A DNA stretch of 64,000 bases from Cytophagales bacterium (GTDB lineage Bacteria > Bacteroidota > Bacteroidia > Cytophagales > Cyclobacteriaceae): positions 620,001 to 684,000 of the forward strand of contig JAWPMT010000002.1 of the NCBI GenBank assembly GCA_033344775.1. Direction: 5' to 3'. Below the pieces are notes generated by a model. That model had not been told where the DNA came from. It did not search any database and saw nothing but the letters and a program-made list of their open reading frames with translations. Of the stretch, positions 1 to 7,648 are shown piece after piece (position 1 is the stretch's first letter; every line of letters starts with the position of its first letter). The translations under genes and the position numbers were made by a program.

Positions 1-1
1 A

Positions 2-1003
2 CCAAAACGAATTGGTGATATTGCATTTATCTGTCACATTGTCGGGATCACCTTTTCGATTCTATCGGGGAGTTTCATCACCCTGTTTTTCTCTACGTTT
101 TTCATCAGTTTCGGAAATGGAATGGTGGAAGCTGCCTACAATCCGATGATCTCGGATATGTACGAGGATAGAAAAGCGGTCATGCTCAATCGGTTTCACG
201 TATGGTTTCCCGGCGGGATTGCTATAGGATCAGTTTTAGTCCTGTTGGTGAACATGACTGGCGGAGGCTGGCAATTGAAATTAGGAATCATGTACATTCC
301 TGCACTGATCTACTTCTTCATGTTCAGAGGCCAGGTTTTTCCTGAGACTTCTAAAGAGTCGTCAAACAGCACTGCGGAAAACTTTAAAGCCATTCTTAGC
401 TCACCGATCTATTGGTTGATGCTGGTTTGTATGGCGTTGACTGCCACCACTGAGCTGGGAACACAATCCTGGGTAGAAAGAATATTAGATAGTTCTGGTG
501 CACAACCCTTGTTGGTGTTAGCACTGGTTACTGTATTGATGGCTTTAGGCCGATTATTCGCCGGTCCGTTGATCCACCGACTGAACATCACAGGGGTATT
601 GTTATCTTCTGCTGTGATTTCTGCCATTGCTATTTTTCTGATGAGTTCGGCCGAAGGAAGTATTGTCTATCTATATGCCATTCTGTTTGCGATCGGCGTA
701 TGTTATTTCTGGCCAACCATGATCAGCTTTGTCGCGGAGTATCTACCTAAAACGGGAGCCTTGGGTATGTCTTTAATCGGCGGTGTAGGCATGCTGGGTT
801 TGTCGATTTTTCAGCCGATCATTGGTGGCTGGATCGATGGTCATCGTGCAGCGAAAAGTGCTGAAGGTTTATCAGGTGATGCATTGGAATTGGCAGCCGG
901 TCAGGCGACGCTTGCGAACATTGCAATCTTACCGGTGATTCTAATTGCCTTTTTCGTTGTGGTGTTCATTTGGCAACGAAAGCAGCAGGCAGGTCACGCT
1001 TGA
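2..1003 (+). CDS. MFS transporter, 5' end missing
   Basis: The reading frame is open from base 2, before the first ATG at 122, so the gene begins outside the window and only its last ~333 residues are present. The visible part is a chain of hydrophobic helices with short charged loops, ending in a basic tail. The stretch around the ATG (GNGMVEAAYNPMISDMYEDR, then a conserved RFHVWFPGG loop) is typical of major facilitator sugar transporters of the FucP/NagP kind. It would be an inner-membrane, proton-coupled carrier. Substrate is unknown; the ThuA and dehydrogenase-like neighbours make a sugar or sugar derivative likely. A strong terminator follows 24 bp after the stop, so it is not co-transcribed with the next gene. 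Confidence 0.85.
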   Translation, partial: PKRIGDIAFICHIVGITFSILSGSFITLFFSTFFISFGNGMVEAAYNPMISDMYEDRKAVMLNRFHVWFPGGIAIGSVLVLLVNMTGGGWQLKLGIMYIPALIYFFMFRGQVFPETSKESSNSTAENFKAILSSPIYWLMLVCMALTATTELGTQSWVERILDSSGAQPLLVLALVTVLMALGRLFAGPLIHRLNITGVLLSSAVISAIAIFLMSSAEGSIVYLYAILFAIGVCYFWPTMISFVAEYLPKTGALGMSLIGGVGMLGLSIFQPIIGGWIDGHRAAKSAEGLSGDALELAAGQATLANIAILPVILIAFFVVVFIWQRKQQAGHA

Positions 1004-1026
1004 TTCATAAATTTTAAGGTATTTTT

Positions 1027-1056
1027 AATCCCATCTTTTGATGGGATTTTTATTTT
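1027..1056 (+). terminator. Rho-independent terminator of the MFS gene
   Basis: AATCCCATC (1027-1035), loop TTTT, and GATGGGATT (1040-1048) form a perfect 9-bp stem followed by a T-rich run. It lies 24 bp after the stop of the transporter gene. Confidence 0.85.
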
Positions 1057-1088
1057 TAGTGGATGTGTAACCTCCAGCCTTTTAGCCA

Positions 1089-1160
1089 TTGCAGGTATTT
1101 TTCACCTGCAAGCAAAATGAATAATTAGTGCGAATTTCTGTTGGAGATAACTCCAACAGA
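1089..1160. repeat. Two consecutive perfect hairpins in an intergenic region
   Basis: TTGCAGGT (1089-1096) pairs with ACCTGCAA (1104-1111) across a 7-nt loop. TCTGTTGGAG (1137-1146) pairs with CTCCAACAGA (1151-1160) across a 4-nt ATAA loop. Neither is followed by a T-tract on either strand, so they are not obvious terminators. They precede the ThuA-like gene at 1213 and could lie in its leader or be palindromic repeats. Confidence 0.5.
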
Positions 1161-1212
1161 GGCAAAGTACAATTTTGGACGATCAACACATCCTTTAAAT
1201 ATTTTTTAGTCG

Positions 1213-2334
1213 ATGAGAAATCGTGCGCTAGTTTTTTTGACTGTAATTGCCGTGGTGGCCTGCAATGTGCCACAAACAAAAGAGTCGAGTAATCAAATCA
1301 AGCAGTGGCTTACTTTCAATGGCCAATCAGATGCACCCAGGGTAGTCCTGATATCCGGGGATGAAGAATACCGATCAGAGGAAGCCCTGCCACAATTAGC
1401 GAAGATTTTATCAGAAAGACACGACTTCAATTGCACGGTACTGTTCGCCCAAGACCCTGCAAAACCCGGGATTGTTGATCCAAATTATGTACATCACATA
1501 CCAGGCCTGGATCAACTGGAAAGTGCAGATCTCATGATCATTTTTACTCGTTTCCGAGCCTTGCCGGATGAGCAAATGGCTTACATTGATCAATACCTTC
1601 GAGATGGAAAACCCGTTCTTGCCTTAAGAACTTCTACCCACGCGTTCATGTTTCAGGATACGTCCTTTGCATCAAATTATCGACATTATGGCAACTACTA
1701 CGATGGCGAAGATGATTGGGAAGACGGATTTGGACGCATGATCTTAGGTGAGAAGTGGATCAGTCATCATGGTAGCCATAAGCACCAAAGTACGGTTGGG
1801 TTAGCAGCCCCGAAGGCAAAGGGCCATCCAACTCTCAATGGCATCAATGATGGAGACATTTGGGGACCTACCGACGTGTATGGGGTGCGCCTTCCGCTGC
1901 CAGGAGACTCACAACCCATTGTGCTTGGACAAGTGACCAACCGGGAAGGAGAGGAGGATATGGATGACCTGATGTACGGGATGCGGAACACCGATCGAGA
2001 ATTACCTGCGATGGAAATGCGTAAAGATCGTTCTGGTAAAGAAGTTCCGTTTAATCCTAATGATCCCATGATGCCGATCGCCTGGACCAAATCTTATCAG
2101 TTGGACGGAGGTCAGAGAGGTACCGCTTTTACTAGCACCATCGGATCATCCACGGATCTCCTGGAGGAAGGTACCCGCCGATTACTAATCAATGCGGCTT
2201 TCTGGTTACTGGACGAAGAAGTTCCTGCCAAGGCAGATGTCAGTATTGTCGGTAAATATGAGCCCACCCAATATGCTTTTCGGGATGATGCTTACTGGGA
2301 TGACCTGGAGCTTCGATTGTCAGACATGGATTAA
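1213..2334 (+). CDS. ThuA-like domain lipoprotein
   Basis: The protein has 373 residues. It starts with a lipoprotein signal (MRNRALVFLTVIAVVAC; lipid Cys17), so it should be anchored in the cell envelope. From about residue 38 it follows the ThuA-like class I glutamine amidotransferase fold: a first strand RVVLISGDEEY, then ADLMIIFTRFRALPDEQ and KPVLALRTSTHAF, and a later ISHHGSH segment. ThuA-like domains occur in trehalose and other sugar utilisation loci, but their reaction is not established. In Bacteroidota and Planctomycetes they often accompany propeller/cytochrome c dehydrogenase-like proteins, and one is encoded at 3408-6836. The ATG at 1213 is the only start that includes the signal peptide. 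Identification of the fold is good; function is open. Confidence 0.8.
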   Translation: MRNRALVFLTVIAVVACNVPQTKESSNQIKQWLTFNGQSDAPRVVLISGDEEYRSEEALPQLAKILSERHDFNCTVLFAQDPAKPGIVDPNYVHHIPGLDQLESADLMIIFTRFRALPDEQMAYIDQYLRDGKPVLALRTSTHAFMFQDTSFASNYRHYGNYYDGEDDWEDGFGRMILGEKWISHHGSHKHQSTVGLAAPKAKGHPTLNGINDGDIWGPTDVYGVRLPLPGDSQPIVLGQVTNREGEEDMDDLMYGMRNTDRELPAMEMRKDRSGKEVPFNPNDPMMPIAWTKSYQLDGGQRGTAFTSTIGSSTDLLEEGTRRLLINAAFWLLDEEVPAKADVSIVGKYEPTQYAFRDDAYWDDLELRLSDMD

Positions 2335-2358
2335 TCAATAATCTATTATTTTCGATAA

Positions 2359-2718
2359 GTGGATATTCAAACAAGCATCGTATGGGGAGTTGTTATTTAC
2401 AAAGTAATGTCATTATTGGTAGGACTGGCCAGTTGCTATATGGGTTATCGCCTGTTTATGAATGGCGTTTGGGGAGAGGCTGGCGATCTAAATGCCCAAT
2501 TCGGAGACAATAAGCTAGTATTAAAAAAAGCCGCACCTGGGACTTTTTTTGCCGTTTTGGGTACCGTGGTTATTTGTTTCACTTTGTGGAAGGGACTTGA
2601 TATCGATCAAAAAGAAAATGGAGCAAGGATTTCTACCGTTGAACCCCCTAAAAAGACAGCTGACCCTAAAGAAAAGGAAGAGGTATTGGATCAATTACCA
2701 GACGAGTTACCCGAATGA
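2359..2718 (+). CDS. Small two-helix membrane protein, unknown
   Basis: The product has 119 residues with a GTG start 24 bp after the ThuA-like gene; an in-frame ATG lies at 2407. Two hydrophobic helices are visible, around residues 8-36 and 60-80, followed by an acidic/lysine-rich tail ending in PDELPE. No known domain is recognised. The stop overlaps the next start by 4 bases (ATGA), so the two genes are almost certainly translated together. The close spacing to the ThuA-like gene suggests a three-gene transcript. Confidence 0.65.
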   Translation: MDIQTSIVWGVVIYKVMSLLVGLASCYMGYRLFMNGVWGEAGDLNAQFGDNKLVLKKAAPGTFFAVLGTVVICFTLWKGLDIDQKENGARISTVEPPKKTADPKEKEEVLDQLPDELPE

Positions 2719-3407
2719 AAAGATTGCTAATATTCTTGTGCTTTTTGGTAGCTGGTTTCTCAGTAGTGGCACAATCTGCGGTAAAGAAAGATTTGTATCA
2801 AGCAGCCAGAAAAAGTTTCGCTCGTGGTAAGTATGTTGATGCACTGGCAAGTTTCTCTGAATTCAAAGGAGCGAATGGAGATTACCTTACACGACACCCG
2901 GAGTTAAACCGTGCGATCATCTCCGCCATTGGTTTGTGTGAAGATAGGATCAAGGTTAAAGAAGCAGAAAAAGAAAAAGAAGCAGAACAAAGCAATGGTA
3001 TAAAGAGAACATCAATCAATGTAAGTGCAGTGATCGAAGATCCCGGTCCCATTTATCTATTAGCTACAGAAACTACCATTGATCCATTGGTTAAGAATAA
3101 TTTTGTTAGTTATTTGGATATAATCAGAGGTAAACCCTTTTGGGGCATTGAGATCAATTGTTTAACGAACGTAAGCTCTGATAGCCTTGAACAATACAAT
3201 TATTCCATGAATAGAATAGTTCTGTTCAAGGAAATATTAGAAGAAGAAGGAATTTCGCCAAACCGAATCATTTGGAAGGTAGAGAATATCGCTGATGATC
3301 CTTATCGATTACAATATTGTCTGAACTTAAGTAATCCGGAAAAAGGAGCCTTGTGTATAGAGCCTAGTTTTAATCGTAGAATGGAAATTTTCAATTTGGA
3401 ACCATAA
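2715..3407 (+). CDS. Secreted protein with TPR-like N-terminus, unknown
   Basis: The product has 230 residues with a signal peptide (MKRLLIFLCFLVAGFSVVAQ) typical of periplasmic or secreted Bacteroidota proteins. After it come two helices resembling a TPR unit (YQAARKSFARGKYVDALASF), a Lys/Glu-rich linker (KVKEAEKEKEAEQ), and a C-terminal globular part of about 125 residues that I do not recognise. It starts inside the stop of the preceding membrane protein gene, so the pair is translationally coupled. Its TAA directly abuts the stop of the convergent gene at 3408 with no base between. Confidence 0.65.
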   Translation: MKRLLIFLCFLVAGFSVVAQSAVKKDLYQAARKSFARGKYVDALASFSEFKGANGDYLTRHPELNRAIISAIGLCEDRIKVKEAEKEKEAEQSNGIKRTSINVSAVIEDPGPIYLLATETTIDPLVKNNFVSYLDIIRGKPFWGIEINCLTNVSSDSLEQYNYSMNRIVLFKEILEEEGISPNRIIWKVENIADDPYRLQYCLNLSNPEKGALCIEPSFNRRMEIFNLEP

Positions 3408-6400
3408 TCAGTCCACTTCCTGATTAAGCCCTGATATAAAAGCAAGAACATCTCTCAATTCTCTTTTGGTCAATAAAGAAGTCATCACCGGCATGCTGCT
3501 TGGCATATTTCGACGTTGCTCGATCTCGGACTTTCGGACGGTAATACTTTCTTCCTGGCCTGATTTGACGGTCAGTGTTGTGCTCGTTTCCGCCATCAGA
3601 GTGCCATTCAATTGTTCTCCGTTCTTTAAGTCAAGCAATACCACACCAAAACCCGCAGCCAGTTGAGCGCTAGGATCTACCAGCGATTTGAGTAGTTCTT
3701 TTTTGGACAACCGGTTAGCCACTCCTTTCAGGTTAGGTCCAGCATTACCTCCCAATTCGAAAATGCTGTGACATCTGACACATTGAGCCGCTTCATGTTG
3801 GTAAAAGACTTCCCAACCTTTTCCGGAATCACCACCTTCCAATACTTCAATGTGCTGTGATACCGGATCAGACGCTTTGCTATCGTGATAGGACTTAAGT
3901 TCTGCCATCAATGTTGCATTTCCCTGTTTTTCAATGGCTTCAATAATATCTAACTGGATAGCAGGGGCAGCCTGCCCACTTCGCAATGTCTTTAAAGCCT
4001 GACCTAGAGTTGCCACGGCTTCGGGTCCTTTGAATGTTCCTAATGAATTATAAATGCTTTGTTGTTCTTCAATCGCTCCCGTTGCCAGCAGTTTGGTAAA
4101 GAAAGTTACCGCTTGCTGCTCTTCTATGGCTGATTTTGGAAGAATCGTTAGTGCAGTGGATCGTACCTGTACTTCCTGGTCATTGATGGCAATGGATAAC
4201 GCATCCGAAAGTGAATTGGAATTCGTACTTGCCAGTGCTTCTAACGCCGATTTTCTGACCGCTGCATTCGTTCCGGTATTGACCAGATTGATGAGGGCAG
4301 CATCTGCCCGTGTCAGTTTTAGTTTTCCAACGGCTTTTGAAGCCGCAATTTGTATGGCAGGTTCTGCTGTCAATAGTTCGTTGATTACTGGTTCCAGTGC
4401 CTCAATCACAGGTGCAATATCTCTTTCAACTTCCCCGCGATATCTTCCATCTACACGATCCAGGGGTGAAGGTTTGGCCCAGGTACTCAATGCGGCAATG
4501 GCTTCTGCTCTCATACTTTCAGGAGCTTTTGAATTGCTGGCATAATCAAGTAAAATTTCCAAATTTTCAGATTGGGCCACTCTTAAGTTGGCATTGATCG
4601 CCCGTCGCAGAAATGCTTCATTCGTAAAAGTTGAATGTTTCAACGCACCAGCCAGCTGCGATAGTGCAGGCTCAATCGAGAAATCATCATTGATGGCCCT
4701 GGCTGCTTCTGTTGCAATGAATTCTGTGTCATCAAGGAAGACAGCTACTCCAGGATCTTCCATGCGACGCAAAGCAACCACTGCCGCGATTCGGACAGCT
4801 TCAGACGCATGTTGTCTTAAACCGACCAGCGCTTCACTGGTACCTAGCCTCGATAAAGCGATCATGCTCGCGTGTCTTAGCCAAAGGTCCTGATTGTCAT
4901 TCTTTGCGATTACCTCCACAACAGGTTGGAAGGCGGCATTGTATTGTAATCTTCCCAATGCCTCAATGGCGTGCATCTGTACGCGAAGTGAAGCATGATT
5001 CAGTAAAGGCAACAGGGCATCTCCTGCATTCTGATAGCGGACATCCCCTAGCATTTTCGCTGCTTGTGTTACAATTTCGGGATCACCATCAGTCAGGTGT
5101 GGGATCAATACATCCGCATAAGTTAAATTTTGTGTTCTTGCCATTTGGCTGATGCCCCAGATGCCATGAATACGCGCTAGTTGATTGTCTGTTTGAGCAA
5201 TAGTATTATTGAAGACTTCAAATCCAATTTGGCCTCGTTTCACCAATTCGAATTGAGATTTTCGGCGAATCCGCATGTCCGCATGTCCTAGAAATGCACG
5301 TAGTTCGTCCGGCTGATAACTCGAGAAGTCAGAAGAAATCAATCGTTCAACTTCTTTTCTTAATTCGGTTTCATCACCTCCGGGAACATCCAGTTTCCAG
5401 ATGCGACCTTTCTGCTTGACACCCCAACCGGTGATCCAGTCACCAAAATACATGGCGCCATCAGGGCCAAACTCAATGCCTGTAGGCAATAATCCTTTTG
5501 TGACTTCTTTGGTTTGATCCAGCTCAAAGGATGCGCCTTTTGGTTTGAGCTTAAATGCATGGATCGGGGAAGCTGAGGCGGTACCACGGAATTCTGAAAT
5601 GAAAAAGTGGTCTTGCCATTCAGGGCCGAGCGCAGTTCCAGGGTTGTAGACCATACCTGTTGGTCCATTGACGTAGTTTGCAATAGGTGGGAGGAAGTAG
5701 GCAGCCTGACCTTCCCAATGTGGTACATGCATTTTTTCATCCATCCAGACCTTATAGCCATTGTTGTCCGGGTCGGTATACTTACCAAATTGCCAGTTGA
5801 TGCGCCAGCCGGTATCGCTGCCGTTTATGAGGTAGACCAGTCTTTCTCGTTCCCCGGCATGGTCTCCATCATTGTCTTCTGAAATTAGGTTACCATATTT
5901 GTCAAAGACGAACTCATGCGTATTTCTGACACCCATCGCATATACTTCGAAGTTGCTTCCATCGGGATCTGCACGTACCACCACACCTCGGTTAGGGTAT
6001 TTCCACCGCTTGCCGTCCTGATCGACGACATTCATTCCTATGTCACCAATGCCCCACCAGATCCGTCCCTGAGGACCGACGGTAACGCCCGACATGCCAT
6101 GCGCCCCAAAACCAATGTGAACCCCCCAGCCATGACTAATGGATTCTTTGGTATCCGCGATATTATCGCCATCCAGGTCCCTGAGCCGCCATAGATCCGG
6201 AGCCACCGCCATGAACATGTCACCGTCATGATACGTCAGGCCATTAGAAAGGTCAGAGACCTCTTCGTTAAAATCATCAACGTACAACTGTGCTTTCTCA
6301 GCAATACCATCTTCATCTTCATCAGACAGCATCCAGATCTTTTCCTTTTGTACGGTCAGGTCGCGCCAATCAAGGGTATCATCGTCGTTCAGGTCTTTGA

Positions 6401-6836
6401 GGAATCGTTCACCTTGTTCATTTTGGCGAGCAAAGGTGGTTCTCAGGAAGTTGCGACGATCCTCCACAGATTGAAAGGAAATGGAAGCCGTCATCCAGTC
6501 CCGGTGCGAACGGATATCGAATTCCGAGTTTTGCAAACGTGAACCTTGCGTAAAGTACAGGTGTCCCTGTTCATCCATTGTTACTGCAACCGGATCGCCG
6601 GCCAGGGTATCAGCCGCCCAAAGACTCAATTCCAGCCCTTCATCCACTTCGACGGATACTTCAGAACGTATATCTGTGGCCAGCTTTTGGGCCAGTCTGG
6701 ATGGGATTTGCCTAATCGTCTGAGGGTATTCAACGGCAATTACCTTACTTTCTTCAGGTGTCTCGCATTGTACCAGCAATATCGCTAGAAGAAACAGATA
6801 AGTCAGCTTGGGTAGGGCAGGTCTTAAAAAATTCAT
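3408..6836 (-). CDS. Lipoprotein with dehydrogenase-like propeller, HEAT repeats and cytochrome c domain
   Basis: This is a large envelope protein of 1142 residues. The ATG at 6836 gives a lipoprotein signal ending LLAILLVQC. A longer frame up to 6860 would need a TTG start, and a TAnnTTTG box at 6867-6874 would leave it no leader. Residues ~35-490 look like the NHL/sugar dehydrogenase-type beta-propeller of PVC-type membrane-bound dehydrogenases (for example GVTVGPQGRIWWGIGD and GIEFGPDGAMYFGDW). Residues ~500-990 are repeated helical pairs of HEAT type. The C-terminal ~120 residues are a class I cytochrome c domain with CVRCH (Cys1019, Cys1022, His1023) and a late NMPSSMP segment that can supply the axial Met. 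A role in periplasmic sugar oxidation is inferred from the family; the substrate is unknown. Confidence 0.85.
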   Translation of the reverse strand: MNFLRPALPKLTYLFLLAILLVQCETPEESKVIAVEYPQTIRQIPSRLAQKLATDIRSEVSVEVDEGLELSLWAADTLAGDPVAVTMDEQGHLYFTQGSRLQNSEFDIRSHRDWMTASISFQSVEDRRNFLRTTFARQNEQGERFLKDLNDDDTLDWRDLTVQKEKIWMLSDEDEDGIAEKAQLYVDDFNEEVSDLSNGLTYHDGDMFMAVAPDLWRLRDLDGDNIADTKESISHGWGVHIGFGAHGMSGVTVGPQGRIWWGIGDIGMNVVDQDGKRWKYPNRGVVVRADPDGSNFEVYAMGVRNTHEFVFDKYGNLISEDNDGDHAGERERLVYLINGSDTGWRINWQFGKYTDPDNNGYKVWMDEKMHVPHWEGQAAYFLPPIANYVNGPTGMVYNPGTALGPEWQDHFFISEFRGTASASPIHAFKLKPKGASFELDQTKEVTKGLLPTGIEFGPDGAMYFGDWITGWGVKQKGRIWKLDVPGGDETELRKEVERLISSDFSSYQPDELRAFLGHADMRIRRKSQFELVKRGQIGFEVFNNTIAQTDNQLARIHGIWGISQMARTQNLTYADVLIPHLTDGDPEIVTQAAKMLGDVRYQNAGDALLPLLNHASLRVQMHAIEALGRLQYNAAFQPVVEVIAKNDNQDLWLRHASMIALSRLGTSEALVGLRQHASEAVRIAAVVALRRMEDPGVAVFLDDTEFIATEAARAINDDFSIEPALSQLAGALKHSTFTNEAFLRRAINANLRVAQSENLEILLDYASNSKAPESMRAEAIAALSTWAKPSPLDRVDGRYRGEVERDIAPVIEALEPVINELLTAEPAIQIAASKAVGKLKLTRADAALINLVNTGTNAAVRKSALEALASTNSNSLSDALSIAINDQEVQVRSTALTILPKSAIEEQQAVTFFTKLLATGAIEEQQSIYNSLGTFKGPEAVATLGQALKTLRSGQAAPAIQLDIIEAIEKQGNATLMAELKSYHDSKASDPVSQHIEVLEGGDSGKGWEVFYQHEAAQCVRCHSIFELGGNAGPNLKGVANRLSKKELLKSLVDPSAQLAAGFGVVLLDLKNGEQLNGTLMAETSTTLTVKSGQEESITVRKSEIEQRRNMPSSMPVMTSLLTKRELRDVLAFISGLNQEVD

Positions 6837-6866
6837 CAAGGGTTCCGATTGATGTTTCAACTAAGT

Positions 6867-6874
6867 CAAATTTA
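6867..6874 (-). promoter_or_regulatory. -7 box TAAATTTG upstream of the heme lipoprotein gene
   Basis: On the minus strand the sequence TAAATTTG matches the Bacteroidota -7 consensus TAnnTTTG exactly. It lies 30 nt before the ATG at 6836. No TTTG at the usual -33 distance was found, so the assignment rests on the -7 box alone. Confidence 0.4.
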
Positions 6875-7008
6875 ATCCTTACAGATGATCTGTAAACCTT
6901 AATTCAAAGAATGGCACTTGTAGCAGCCAAATTGGAACAAGAGTCGTGTGATGAGCCACTAAATACCGGACCGAAAGTTGTTCTTAAATTGAATGCATGA
7001 CTTTTCCT

Positions 7009-7554
7009 TTAACGAAATCTTTCCCGGACTTCCATCAATGCAAAGCCCAGTAAATTATCACCTTTCCAATTATTGGGATTGCTGCAATCAGGGTGGTCCT
7101 GGGCAAGTCCGATGCCCCAGATGCGATCGACGGGGCTGGCTTCAACGAGGATTCGATCTCCCGTTCCCAAAAGAAAGGCTTTTAATTCAGGATCAGAGTT
7201 GAATTTGGCGACATTGCCTGTGACTACTATCTCGAAGCGATTTGCTTCCCAGACCTGCTGATCAAACCCCTGAACCTCGCGTCCAATCTTTTTGGCTTCT
7301 CCCGGATTGGTGGCTTTCAATAGCTTTTTAGCAGCACTTTGATCACCGAACAACAGTGCTTTGCTGTACATCATGTAATGCTCTGCGGTCATAAAGTGAT
7401 CACCGGCTATCTCAAACGGTGCTTCGTACCACTGACTAAAGCACGTTTTAGTGACTCCTTTGGTGGGCTTTTGGTGGCCCCAGAAGAAGAGATATGCTAC
7501 TTGATTGCCATAATTTACGTACTCGGCAAGGTCTTGTCTGGTCCTGATATTCAT
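7009..7554 (-). CDS. NADAR family protein (YbiA/RibX-like N-glycosidase)
   Basis: The product has 181 residues, the usual size for a stand-alone NADAR domain. Family hallmarks are visible in order: YLFFWGH near the start, FSQWYEAPFEI, the AEHYMMYSKALLFGD helix, NPGEAKKIGREV, FNSDPELKAFLLGTG and DRIWGIGL. Known NADAR enzymes hydrolyse N-glycosidic bonds. Some remove a damaged riboflavin-pathway intermediate (YbiA/RibX type) and others reverse ADP-ribosylation of guanine in DNA. No DarT-like toxin or riboflavin gene is adjacent, so context does not choose between these. The ATG at 7554 overlaps no gene if the divergent kinase starts at 7649. Confidence 0.88.
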   Translation of the reverse strand: MNIRTRQDLAEYVNYGNQVAYLFFWGHQKPTKGVTKTCFSQWYEAPFEIAGDHFMTAEHYMMYSKALLFGDQSAAKKLLKATNPGEAKKIGREVQGFDQQVWEANRFEIVVTGNVAKFNSDPELKAFLLGTGDRILVEASPVDRIWGIGLAQDHPDCSNPNNWKGDNLLGFALMEVRERFR

Positions 7555-7648
7555 GAGTTGTTCCAGATATACATCTAATCATGCCAAAGCTACATCATTA
7601 CCACCAGCCAATAGTTTGAGGGGGCATCTTGGGGAAAAAATTATCTTT

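Noticed and set aside
7553-7648. Longer N-terminus of the first LytS kinase
   Set aside because: It would start within the divergent NADAR start codon and precede the signal segment with ~32 residues unlike a signal sequence.
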